NCBI RefSeq assembly: GCF_902806685.2
Contig: NC_048552.1
Coordinates: 12,923,662-12,987,661 of the forward strand
Length of the DNA stretch: 64,000 nucleotides
Source: Maniola hyperantus
Lineage: Eukaryota > Arthropoda > Insecta > Lepidoptera > Nymphalidae
Direction: 5' to 3'
Shown here: positions 32,825 to 41,745 of the stretch, one piece after another
Numbering within the stretch: the stretch's first letter is position 1
Layout of the letters: every line of letters begins with the position of its first letter
The notes under the pieces: model-generated
Databases searched by the model: none
Seen by the model: only the letters and a program-made list of their open reading frames with translations
What the model was told of the DNA's origin: nothing
Position numbers and translations under genes: made by a program

Positions 32825-33105
32825 TTTAGGGTTCCGTACCCAAAGGGTAAAACGAGACCCTATTACTAAGACTCTGTTATCCGTCTGTCACCGCCTCTCA
32901 TGAACCGTGATACTAGACAGTTGAAATTTTCACAGATGATGTATTTCTGTGGCCGCTATAACAAAAAATAATAAAAAACAGGGTAAAATACATTTTGAAG
33001 GGGGCTCCCATACAACAAACTTGATTTTTTGCCGTTTTTATAGATATGGTTTTTGTCACGAAGGGTTCCGTACCGATACGGGTTCCGACTCGCACTTGGC
33101 CGGTA
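32825..33105 (+). repeat. RepA-related variant
   Basis: Starts agggttccgtacccaaaggg and ends gactcgcacttggccggtat, but the interior (tgaaccgtgatactagacag, tttttgtcacgaagggttcc) differs from RepA. It is a distinct subfamily with the same ends. Confidence 0.65.
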
Positions 33106-33164
33106 TTTAATTATTTGAGTCCAAGTACTACTTAGAATTAAAAAAACTATGAAATGACAGCAAT

Positions 33165-33565
33165 TTTAGTCAGGCTTGCGCAACGAGGGTTCCGTACTGC
33201 AGTCGTATTTTTTCGACATTTTAAACGATAATTCATAAAAATGAATAAAAATCTGTCCCTTTCATAATGATACCCCACTTGATATAGGTACTTAGTTATC
33301 TTACTTCGAAAATTGAAAATACTAATTTTTAGTTCACAATCACAACTTATTTTTTTTCGTGTGTCACAACTAATCACAACTATAAATTCACGGTTTTCAG
33401 ATTTTCCCCGAATGTCTGCTATAAAACCTGCCTACCTGCCAAATTTCATGATTCTTGCTCAACGGGAAGTACCCTGTAGGTTTCTTGACAGACCGACAGC
33501 CAGACAAGCCACAAAGTGATCCTATAAGGGTTCCGTTTTCCTTTTGAGGTACGGAACCCTAAAAA
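33165..33565 (-). repeat. RepA copy, near full length
   Basis: Minus strand from gcaacgagggttccgtactg through ttttcagattttccccgaat to ttgaggtacggaaccctaaa. Confidence 0.8.
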
Positions 33566-33935
33566 TAACCTCTATTAAATAGAAAACTAAAGTAATTTCA
33601 GTAAACTCAAGCTAAAACTGTTACTAATTATGGTTCCGCTAAAATAACCCCTTCATTTTGCCGTTCCCTCATGTCTGGCCGAGTGCCAAAGTTGCTTCAG
33701 TGTCATTTTAGTCTTTTTGGTAGTATTTGCGCTGACTAAGATACATGGGAAAAGTTCTTTATTTTACCTTATTAGTGCAAGGAGGTTTGCTCTTTCATTG
33801 GCCATGTTCGGAAAGATACTGCCGACTGCTGCGATTTTGTTTTTTTTTTCAATCAGAAAGTTAAGTGTTTTACTTATTATTGGAAAAGGGTTGGTTTTAA
33901 CCGACATAAAAGTAACTGTCATTTTGTATCACACA

Positions 33936-34301
33936 GGGGCCCTACCGCGGTTGTTTGACAGCTACAATGTCACGATCGCAATCATCTCTGATTGGTTAAT
34001 GCTCGCTCACTATTGGCCACAATGCATTGTTGCAACAAGAATCGCACAAATTCAGCCAATCAGAACAATAATTGAGATTGTAATAATGATTGATGCAGGT
34101 TTTAGACAATCGCCCTACTGGGGCCCTACCGCGGTTGTTTGACAGCTACAATGTCACGATCGCAATCATCTCTGATTGGTTAATGCTCGCTCACTATTGG
34201 CCACAATGCATTGTTGCAACAAGAATCGCACAAATTCAGCCAATCAGAACAATTGAGATTGTAATAATGATTGATGCAGGTTTTAGACAATCGCCCTGCA
34301 G
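33936..34301. mobile_element. MITE-3, two tandem copies
   Basis: A unit of about 184 bp (ggggccctaccgcggttgtt to ttttagacaatcgccct) occurs at 33936-34119 and again from 34120. The second copy differs mainly by a 3-bp loss (caataattgag to caattgag). The copies meet at cctactggggccc. Confidence 0.9.
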
Positions 34302-34729
34302 ATCTAATAGATAAGCAACTACCGTGCCACTAAAAGTAGGTACTATAGTCCCTCTCCCTCAATCAGAGATACCTACTTGCCTGTGAAATGTTATTCCTTC
34401 TATTTTACGTTCGCTTCAGCTATTAGAGCCTAGTATACCTACTGCAAGTTGCAACCTACCAATGCACAATAACTTCAAAAAGAAAAATTGTATTCCATTT
34501 TGAGAACAAATCAAATATTTATTCAAAATAATATAACCTCACTTCATGTTTTTTTATCAAAATTTAACAAAATACATTTTGACAAACAAAAAAGTGCCAT
34601 GGTGATAAGGACAAAAAATTATCATTCGTCACGTTCTGTTATGAGCTTAAATGCATTTACCTACCTATCTCGCTTTAACAGTAATAGTCACAATAGAGCT
34701 ACGTCTATAATCTATAGTCTTAGTGCTAA

Positions 34730-34889
34730 AAAAATTTTACGAGACATTTCACCGCAATTAATAGCCTCATCTGGTGACAGAAGGGCTGGCTCATTTTTTG
34801 CGCAACGGATCAGCCTGGCTGTCCAGCGCGGAAATGCAGCCAGTATTCTTGGCACCATTCCACGCGGTCATGATTTATATAGTAACTAG
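34730..34889 (+). mobile_element. non-LTR retrotransposon RT tail remnant
   Basis: The frame reads ILRDISPQLIASSGDRRAGS, then FFAQRISLAVQRGNAASILG and a stop after HDLYSN. It is the same C-terminal tail as the minus-strand remnant at 22915-23300. Confidence 0.65.
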
Positions 34890-35166
34890 CTTATGCTCGC
34901 GACTTCGTCCGCGTGGACTACACAAATTTCAATCCCCTATTTCACCCCCTTAGGGGTTGAATTTTCAAAAATCCTTTCTTAGCGGATGCCTACGTCATAA
35001 TAGCTATCTGCATGCCAAATTTCAGCCCGATCCGTCCAGTAGTTTAAGCTGTGCGTTGATAGATCAGTCAGTCAGTCATTCAGTCAGTCAGTCAGTCAGT
35101 CACCTTTTCCTTTTATATAAAGTAATTAGAGTAATTAGATATAGTAATTAGATTAGATTAGATTAG
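34886..35166 (+). repeat. RepD2 copy with (GTCA)n and (ATTAG)n tails
   Basis: A full RepD2 (ttatgctcgcgacttcgtcc to gatagatcagtcagtcagtc) with an extended gtcagtcagtcagtcagtca run. It is followed by gattagattagattagat at 35148-35166. Confidence 0.8.
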
Positions 35167-35313
35167 ATAAGGCTAGCTTTAAGTTTTACTGTAATATTTT
35201 CTTTAAAAAAAAAAAATCTATAGGTACTTGCTCTGAGATGGCACATGGTTTTCCAACGTAGGTACTTGTATATGACCATTCCAGCGTAGGTATGTATATC
35301 TACGCTAGTCATT

Positions 35314-35358
35314 TGTCTAGACTCTAGACCATCACATCACTGGTCTAGAGTCTAGACA
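35314..35358. repeat. perfect 18-bp inverted repeat
   Basis: Arms tgtctagactctagacca (35314-35331) and tggtctagagtctagaca (35341-35358) are exact complements with a 9-base loop (tcacatcac). Confidence 0.95.
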
Positions 35359-35464
35359 TACTCGTAATATCTCGACCCTTTCATTAGTCCGCTGAAATAA
35401 AAATTCCACAGCAATACAAAGCCCTAAGTATTCTCTCATGGCTCCAAACAATACGAATATATAA

Positions 35465-35760
35465 ACAACTAGAGGATACCCGCGACTTCATCCGCGTGGA
35501 TTTAAGTTTTTTTTAAATCCTGTGGGAACTCTTTGATTTTCCGGGATAAAAAGTAGCCTATGTCCTTCCCCGGGATGTAAGCTACCAAATTCTGTCTGCT
35601 AGCTTTTCACGGCTCAACAGTGTAACCGATTTGAATGAAATTCGATACAGAGTTAGTTATAGTTGATGTCCTTCCCCGGGAAGTAAGATAACTACTAAGG
35701 TAGTACTTCCTTCCTTGTCCGGGATGCTTACATCCCGGACAAGGAAGGAAGTCTGTTAAA
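35465..35760. repeat. RepD1 pieces with perfect 22-bp hairpin
   Basis: A plus RepD1 (gatacccgcgacttcatccg) is followed by shuffled pieces. Within it, acttccttccttgtccggga tg at 35705-35726 pairs perfectly with 35731-35752 across a 4-base loop (ctta). Confidence 0.85.
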
Positions 35761-35889
35761 AAGGCGGACCATTTTTTTTCCACAAGTCTGTAAAATACGC
35801 GATGAAGCCTAGAGTAATTAAACGGGGTAATATTTCTCTGCTGATATTACAAGTTACATATTACACTGGTAATAACGAGTATATTTCCA

Positions 35890-36075
35890 ATCCATACTAA
35901 TATTATAAATGCGAAAGTGTGTCTGTCTGTCTGCTAGATTTTCACGGCCCAACAATTTAACCGATTTTGATGAAATTTAGTACAGAGGTAGCTTGCAACC
36001 CGGGAAAGGACATAGGCTACTTTTTATCCCGGAAAATTTAGGAGTTCCCACGGGAAGTCGCGGGCATCATCTAGT
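35890..36075 (-). repeat. RepD1 copy with deletion
   Basis: Reads aatattataaatgcgaaagt to gtcgcgggcatcatctagtt. The stretch between the 'cccacggg' and 'aagtcgcggg' motifs is lost. Confidence 0.75.
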
Positions 36076-36536
36076 TATAATATAATATCTCACACCCGGC
36101 TTTACTCACGTGTTTAGTCGACGTTATCCCGACTAGTTTTGAACCCATCCGGGGTCCGTTATAATTAAATAATATACACCACCAACACACAACACCACAT
36201 AGATCTTCCAAAAACACACTCAACCTGAGTTTCACTCCGAGACGTCCGGATCATCTCAAAGATCTGTCAAAAATTCATCAGTTAAAATTTATTTTGCGAT
36301 TGAATTGATACCATAATAATTAATCAAAAGGCGTCAACCCTGAATTGTTCACTAGTTCACATAGCTATGTTATTGTAGCTCACTGAATCCTGCTCGCTTG
36401 TTGTGCAAATTGCCCTTTTGTTCCCATCCTGGCGCCGCGCCAGCGATACGTATGTCTTTTACACATTTTGTGAATTGTTACCCCGAACTCAGTAAGGGGT
36501 TTTTAGTTTCACTCGTAAAATGGTTCCTGTTCAGGG

Positions 36537-36570
36537 TAATGAAATGAAATGAAATGAAATAATTTTATTT
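36537..36570. repeat. (GAAAT)n microsatellite
   Basis: Run aatgaaatgaaatgaaatga followed by aataattttatttg. Confidence 0.8.
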
Positions 36571-36625
36571 GTTAAATATGGGTATTGGTTTAGTTGCAAG
36601 CTGCAGCAGTGAATAGGGTATTTTA

Positions 36626-37050
36626 CCCTTTTCAGGGTTCCATACCTCAAAAGGAAAAACGGAACCCTTATAAGATCACTTTGTCTGTCTGTCTGTCTGT
36701 CGGTCTGTCAAGATACCTACAGGGTACTTCCCGTTGACCTAGAATCATGAAATTTGGAAGGTCATAGCAGACATTAGGGGAAAAATCTGAAAACCGTGAA
36801 TTTGTGGTTACATCTCACAAAAAAAATTAAATTGTGGTCATGAACTAAAAATTTGTATTTTTAATTTTCGAAGTAAGATAACTAAATCAAGTGGGGGTAT
36901 CATATGAAAGGGCTTCACCTGTGCATTCTAAAACAGATTTTTATTTATTTTTATGCATCATAGTTTTTGAATTATCGTGCAAAATGTCGAAAAATAGAAC
37001 TGTAGTACGGAACCCTCGTTGTGCGAGCCTGATTCGCACTTGGCTGGTTT
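36626..37050 (+). repeat. RepA, reference full-length copy
   Basis: About 425 bp from tcagggttccatacctcaaa through gttgacctagaatcatgaaa, aaaatctgaaaaccgtgaat and catatgaaagggcttcacct to gattcgcacttggctggttt. No ORF. It includes a gtctgtctgtctgtctgtcg run. Confidence 0.8.
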
Positions 37051-37109
37051 TTGAAAGTAGGTAACTTAATTTGGTCCTAAGGTGATAATAAATTACCAAA
37101 AATTCACCA

Positions 37110-37330
37110 AAATTTCATTCGGTCGATAAATGCAATAAAAATGCATTTATGAATTATGTTTGTATTTTTAATTTCCCCGCGAAACCGCTAGCCGCCATTT
37201 TATTTAGGTTCATGAGCTGTTGTGACGTCACACGGATTGATAAGTAACGGCATTTTCTACAATCCATGTGACGTCATAGTCGGAATTCATGATGGCGGCT
37301 ACAGTTTCGTGCGTTTCGTATTCGGAAAAC
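37110..37330. mobile_element. MITE-4, palindromic element
   Basis: Imperfect inverted arms: gcgaaaccgctagccgccat against atggcggctacagtttcgtg, with inner tgtgacgtcacacggattg against caatccatgtgacgtcatag. Seen once in this window. Confidence 0.65.
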
Positions 37331-37527
37331 AGAATTTAAAAAGTCAAATCTTTAAAATGTATTATAAAATTCAATCATTATAACTGCAATTAACATATTT
37401 CGATTGCTCATTGCTAATATGTAGTAGCTGGTAGGTATCTTGTTTACACATCCAAGAAGGTCAGTGATATACTCTATCCTTGGATTGAAGTCTCTCAGCC
37501 GTACTCAGAGTCGCTAATCGTTATTTA

Positions 37528-38312
37528 AGACTAGCTGACCCTGCGAACTTCGTTTCGCCTAACAGTCGATTCAAATTTTTTAATTTTTTTTTAAATATCA
37601 ATTCACTATCAGAAATTCTAAAATCCCCACGATTTAGGACTTCAGTACTTTGCAGCATCAGGATTGAGGAGTTAGGATCCGAAGTTCAATGATGTAGCCT
37701 ATGCTTGGTACCTAAAATAATTTTGCATCATCCGCAGTTCCTGAAACATTATAGTTTAGGAGTGCTGTACCCTACATCATCAGGGTTGAGGAGTTGAGAC
37801 TTGAAGTCTGAGAATAAAGTCGTTACTTGGTACCTACAATATGAATTCACTATGAACACTTCCTGAATCTTGATAACTCAGGCGGGCAGTAACCCTGCAG
37901 CATCAGGATTAAGGAGTTGAATCCAGAATTTTTTTATGTGACCACCACGAAAACTTTTTTGTTGATTTAAAAAAAAAAATTGCAAATCGGTCCAGAAACC
38001 TCGAAAAAATCGATGTAGAAAAAAGAACCACCTCATTTTTGACAGTCGGTTAAAAACCGATTACCTTGAAATATTTACGGAACATTTTTTAAAATATCCC
38101 CTTTCTAACAAAAAAAGAATGAATGAAATCGGACTACGCGTTAATGAATTACAACTCAGTATACATTTTAACTTTCATCCCCTCTCCTACGGGAACCATG
38201 CTGAATTTCGGGATAAAAAGTATCCTATATTCTTCCTCATAGTATGACCTCAAATCGTACCAAGTTTCATTGGAATCCATTCAGTAGTTTCAGCGTGATG
38301 CGCGGCCGTGAT

Positions 38313-38373
<61 letters not shown>

Positions 38374-38500
38374 TAGACAGACAGACAGACAAAAATGAAA
38401 AAAATTACAGTTTTGTGTTCAGTATCGATTATAGAGTGCCCTCGAAAAAAATTTTTCAAAATATCTTCAATGTACAGAATTTGACCTGTTACAGTTTTAT
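37528..38500 (+). mobile_element. LINE-like 3' remnant with (ACAG)n tract
   Basis: Starts tagctgaccctgcgaacttc; has repeated 'agcatcaggattgaggagtt' motifs at about 37650, 37775 and 37895; and contains ccaagtttcattggaatcca before an ACAG run at about 38310-38392. It matches the style of RTE-type 3' ends, but no RT motif remains. Confidence 0.55.
38310..38392. repeat. (ACAG)n microsatellite, about 20 copies
   Basis: An uninterrupted cagacagacagacagacaga run with a single agat interruption. It generates false short ORFs on both strands. Confidence 0.95.
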
Positions 38501-38529
38501 TATAAGTATTGATATTGATGATTGATGAT

Positions 38530-38597
38530 TGATTGAGTTAAAACGAGACAGATTTATGTGAGATAAATAGCTCTGTCTCGTTTTTACTCAATCTTAA
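38530..38597. repeat. hairpin, arms about 21 bp
   Basis: The stem attgagttaaaacgagacag pairs with ctgtctcgtttttactcaat, with one mismatch or wobble, across a loop of about 22 bases. Bordered by gattgatgattgatt repeats. Confidence 0.8.
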
Positions 38598-39349
38598 GTA
38601 ATGATTTAGTGACTCTGAGTACGGTCGCAAGTTACCTACGTAATGCCATACAATTAATGATAGAAACAACAAGCGCTTCAAAATTTAATTTATTGAGGCT
38701 CGTGATTACTTTCGATGAAAAATGCGAATGCTTTAAGATGGACTAGTTTAAAAATAGATTTGAAATATTTAAAAATACTCGTAAACACAGCGAAAACAAT
38801 GTTATTCCAAAATTCATCGCATCCGCCGAATTTTGGAGATTATTAATTTTTATTTTCTCGGTTTCGAGTTCACGCTTTCATTGAAAATAAACACAATGCT
38901 ATCTTTTAGTGCACTTTTGGAGTTCATCTTTTGTTCATTCCATTGAATGGATGCTTCATTTACCTTCAGTTTATTTTGGATATTTATTTTTAGGACAGTG
39001 GTTTTTATATTTCCTTTAAACTAAGTACTTATCGAGAAATTCTTTTTCAATTTGTTGATATAATATTTCTTAATAGTTACTCAGATTTTATTCGTCTACA
39101 ATCTTCGTGTTTTTTAAACGTACCTAATAAATATTCTCTATTATGCGAATATATTTTGACCTAGCATGTGGGTTATTATTATTTAGGGCTCATTGAGTAG
39201 GGTAAGAATATTTTTTTTATTTTAAAAATATAAGGAAATGGGGGGCCGTAAAAGTTGTCAGTTTTAGACGATTTTTGTGACACGAACTATCTTAAAACTA
39301 AACTACATAGTTAGGAATATGAAATTTCGGTATATTATGTATAATAAGT

Positions 39350-39832
39350 CCCACAAATTGCTAATGCGCGTGGCCACCGTTTTAGTGACGTCAGCATTAG
39401 ACTGAAGTTTGGAGCTGACGGTATATTTTTACTTAAATATACCATCTGATGTGATAGCCCAGTGGTTAGGACGTCCGCCTTCTGGTCGGAGGTCGGGGGT
39501 TCGATCCCGGGCACGCACCTCTAACTTTTCGGAGTTATATGTGCGTTTTATGAAATTAAATATCACTCGCTTTAACGGTGAAGAAAACATCGTGAGGAAA
39601 CCTGCATGGCTGAGAGTTCTCCATAATGTTCTCAAAGGTGTGTGAAGTCTACCAATTCGAACATGGCCAGCGTGGTAGACTATGGCCAAAACCCTTCTCG
39701 CTCTCACGAGACCCGTGCTCTGTAGTGAGCCGGCGATGGGTTGATCATGATGATGATTATACGTCAAATGACGTCATTTCGATGTTAATGAGACATATAG
39801 CCAGCGCAATAGCAATTTGCGGGACATATACC
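39350..39832. mobile_element. MITE-2 copy split by SINE-B
   Basis: The left end is agtcccacaaattgctaatg to cggtatatttttactt and the right end is tgacgtcatttcgatgttaa to caatttgcgggacatat. The SINE-B at 39445-39757 lies between. The uninterrupted copy at 4280-4442 is the reference. Confidence 0.75.
39445..39757 (+). mobile_element. SINE-B nested in MITE-2
   Basis: Full-length: gatgtgatagcccagtggtt, B box ggttcgatcccgggc, body with gctgagagttctccataatg, and tail gatgatgatta. Confidence 0.85.
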
Positions 39833-40021
39833 ATGTACTGTTTTTAAATAACAAATACTGTTAACAACGATTTATAAAATAGTTTTTATTTTACGATTTA
39901 TTGCGATGTCTAGCTCGGAAAAGAAATATTTCATACCAGCATTAGCCCCCCTTTTTTAGGTACACCGTATTTATGAAATCATCTAACATTCAGAGTTTGA
40001 TGAAATCTTGTAACATTCCAG

Positions 40022-40203
40022 TTGACGGGGGCTTCTCCCGCAAGGCTTGCTGGTGGGACTTCGCTCGGCACCTCGACCGCTTGGACGCAGTCCTGTTCAC
40101 TCGTATCAACAACTGCTCGGTGTCTGGCATGGCCTCCGTGCTGCACCGCAAGGCGACAGCCAGCGTCTACCCCCAGATTGGACACTTCTTTTGCAACCTT
40201 GAA
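40022..40203 (+). CDS. futsch: MAP1/Futsch internal exon
   Basis: The first codon joins the previous exon to give ...NGFNML-VDGGFSRKACWWDF, followed by ARHLDRLDAVLFTRINNCSV and a segment ending YPQIGHFFCNLE. This is the classic MAP1 block 'F-x-R-H-L-D-R-x-D-x-x-L-x-T'. The acceptor is taacattccag (AG at 40020-40021) and the donor is GTGAGT at 40204. Entry is phase 1 and exit is phase 0. The GC-rich coding sequence has no breaks. Where active metallo-beta-lactamase enzymes carry a THxHxDH motif, this exon reads TRINNCSVSG, so no catalytic metal site is expected. Confidence 0.95.
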
Positions 40204-40696
40204 GTGAGTAATACATGGAGTCTCTATTCTCTACCTACTCCGTTTGAATGCGGTGTTATTCACGTGGAACAACTACTGGTTTCTAGTTGTCTACAGCTTT
40301 TAAAGTTTATTTTTAAAACAGCTATGACACATAGACAAACATACAGACGGAACTGGACGAAACTATAACGATTCCTTGTTGTATACTATGGAAGCTTAAA
40401 AAGAAGGTGACCAAAGTGGGTAGGTACCTGGGTCTCGGGGAACCGGGGAGAACTTTGGTCGGCCCCTTGGTTCACCGGGGAAATGGTACTCTATGTTTTT
40501 TATTTTTTTATTTGTTGTTTTTTGGATGAATAGTGCCGATTTCACCAAAGTCGACTGACGTTTAATCGAGGAATGAATTGGGCGTAATATCAGTTTTTGT
40601 ACAAAACATTATCAAATTGGATACTTTGGTGAATCATCAGCCCTTAGTAATTTATTTATTCAAATTCCTCACGAATCTTCCATTGATACATTTCAG
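40204..40696 (+). other. intron, 493 bp
   Basis: GTGAGT...TCAG. It contains a G-rich tract (gtctcggggaaccggggaga) at about 40430-40490. No repeat family is recognised. Confidence 0.9.
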
Positions 40697-40868
40697 GAAC
40701 GCCGCGCGTTAGCTAGTCCTGACGGCGACAAGGACTCAGACCCCCTGCTGGTGAGCCTGCTGCAGACCGGCTCCGACATGATGACGGACCTCCGGCACTT
40801 GAACCTCAAGCCGCAGCTCTGCTACCGAAGCCCCGACCCCGTTAACCTGTATCACAAAGTTGGACATG
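40697..40868 (+). CDS. futsch: MAP1/Futsch internal exon
   Basis: The exon encodes 57 codons plus one base, beginning ERRALASPDGDKDSDPLLVS and ending in LYHKVGHG. The pattern 'L..L..KPQ.CYRS.DPVNLYHKVG' matches the MAP1 N-terminal domain just before the 'LDMYVLNP' motif. The acceptor is gatacatttcag (AG at 40695-40696) and the donor is GTAAGA at 40869. Entry is phase 0 and exit is phase 1. The exon is separated by only 493 bp from the previous exon and 449 bp from the next, so the 3' part of this domain is compact compared with the 9-11 kb introns upstream. Confidence 0.95.
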
Positions 40869-41317
40869 GTAAGAACTTTAGAGTATGTGCAGCTTTCCAC
40901 CTTCCATTTCCGGGGGTGCCTTCTTGACTCCCTACAAATTATTTTATCTCTCCTCCTTGTCCCATATGTGCACGCTTCTGCTGTGTGGTTCTGGCCTGGC
41001 ATCTGCACGCTCCGAGCTGCTTCACCTCATGTGCCAATGGAACGCGATTCCCGTAGCCAGTTGTAGTTTTCTGCCGAGGCCCCTACGTATGATCCCGTCC
41101 ATCATCATCGTCAGCAGGTCCTCGTAGAGGGACGCTCCCGTACTTGCCTAATTGTGACTGCGTGGCTATTTTATGGCGGATAAACAGAATAAGCCCTGAG
41201 GGTGATTACAGTGCCTCTCTTTTGGGCTAGGGCCCTCCTTTCCGAATAACTTAATATAATCATTTTTATTTCTTGAACATTTTGACCGTTGACTTAATGT
41301 TTTTTTTCTTTTTTCAG
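40869..41317 (+). other. intron, 449 bp
   Basis: GTAAGA...TTCAG with a long T-rich pyrimidine tract before the acceptor. The middle (about 40890-41130) is unexpectedly GC-rich and open in more than one frame. Confidence 0.9.
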
Positions 41318-41745
41318 GAACATTAGACATGTACGTACTCAATCCGTCCAAGGACTCAAAATACGTTCGTGATTTTCTGAAACGATGGCATAGCAGTGAA
41401 CAAAAGTTATTCGAAGGAGCTAGTATATCAGGACAATTTAATTTTCCCATTCCAACTTAGTGTCATATGTGCGCTTTAGTATGGAGGCCAGCGAATCCAG
41501 ACGATACGATCACTAGGATAATGTTTCCAGGATCAACCCCACAGCACAAAATATTTGAAGGACTAGAAAGATTAAGACATTTAGAATTTCTTCAGCATCC
41601 CACTTATACTGGGCGGCAGATGACACCCGCAGCACCAGCGCCCACTGCGACGACCGTAACCACAACCGTAAAACAGACAAAGCAGCCACTAACAAAAGTT
41701 AGTAAAGAAAGAAGTATTATTTCCGAAAGGAAGAGGAAAAAACTC
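41318..41745 (+). CDS. futsch: MAP1/Futsch: end of N-terminal domain, start of giant exon; in-frame TAG
   Basis: After the acceptor ttttttcag (AG at 41316-41317) the frame reads GTLDMYVLNPSKDSKYVRDF through FNFPIPT. It then meets TAG at 41458-41460 and continues in the same frame with CHMCALVWRPANPDDTITRI, MFPGSTPQHKIFEGLERLRH and the start of a Pro/Thr/Lys linker. The residues on both sides of the TAG belong to one continuous MAP1 motif, so the stop interrupts conserved coding sequence and does not mark the natural protein end. A change from a Gln codon (CAG to TAG) would explain it. The frame is lost near 41745 at an A-run. Possible causes are a consensus error, a polymorphic null allele, or readthrough. 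Confidence 0.85.

Larger units (their letters stand above)
30680..40021 (+). other. intron, 9.3 kb
   Basis: GTAAGT...CCAG. No feature is recognised at 31485-31925 (one short + frame, likely chance), 32345-32820, 33575-33930, 34305-34720, 36080-36530 or 38600-39345. The stretch 31930-32340 is A-rich and ends in an (AAAT)n tail after tgtgcaataaagtg. Confidence 0.85.

Noticed and set aside
38250..38525. ORFs on both strands through the ACAG repeat
   Set aside because: Created by translation of a tetranucleotide microsatellite.
41318..41457. Natural C-terminus of a short MAP1 isoform at the TAG
   Set aside because: The sequence downstream of the TAG in the same frame continues a conserved MAP1 motif, so the stop is more likely an error or a mutation.
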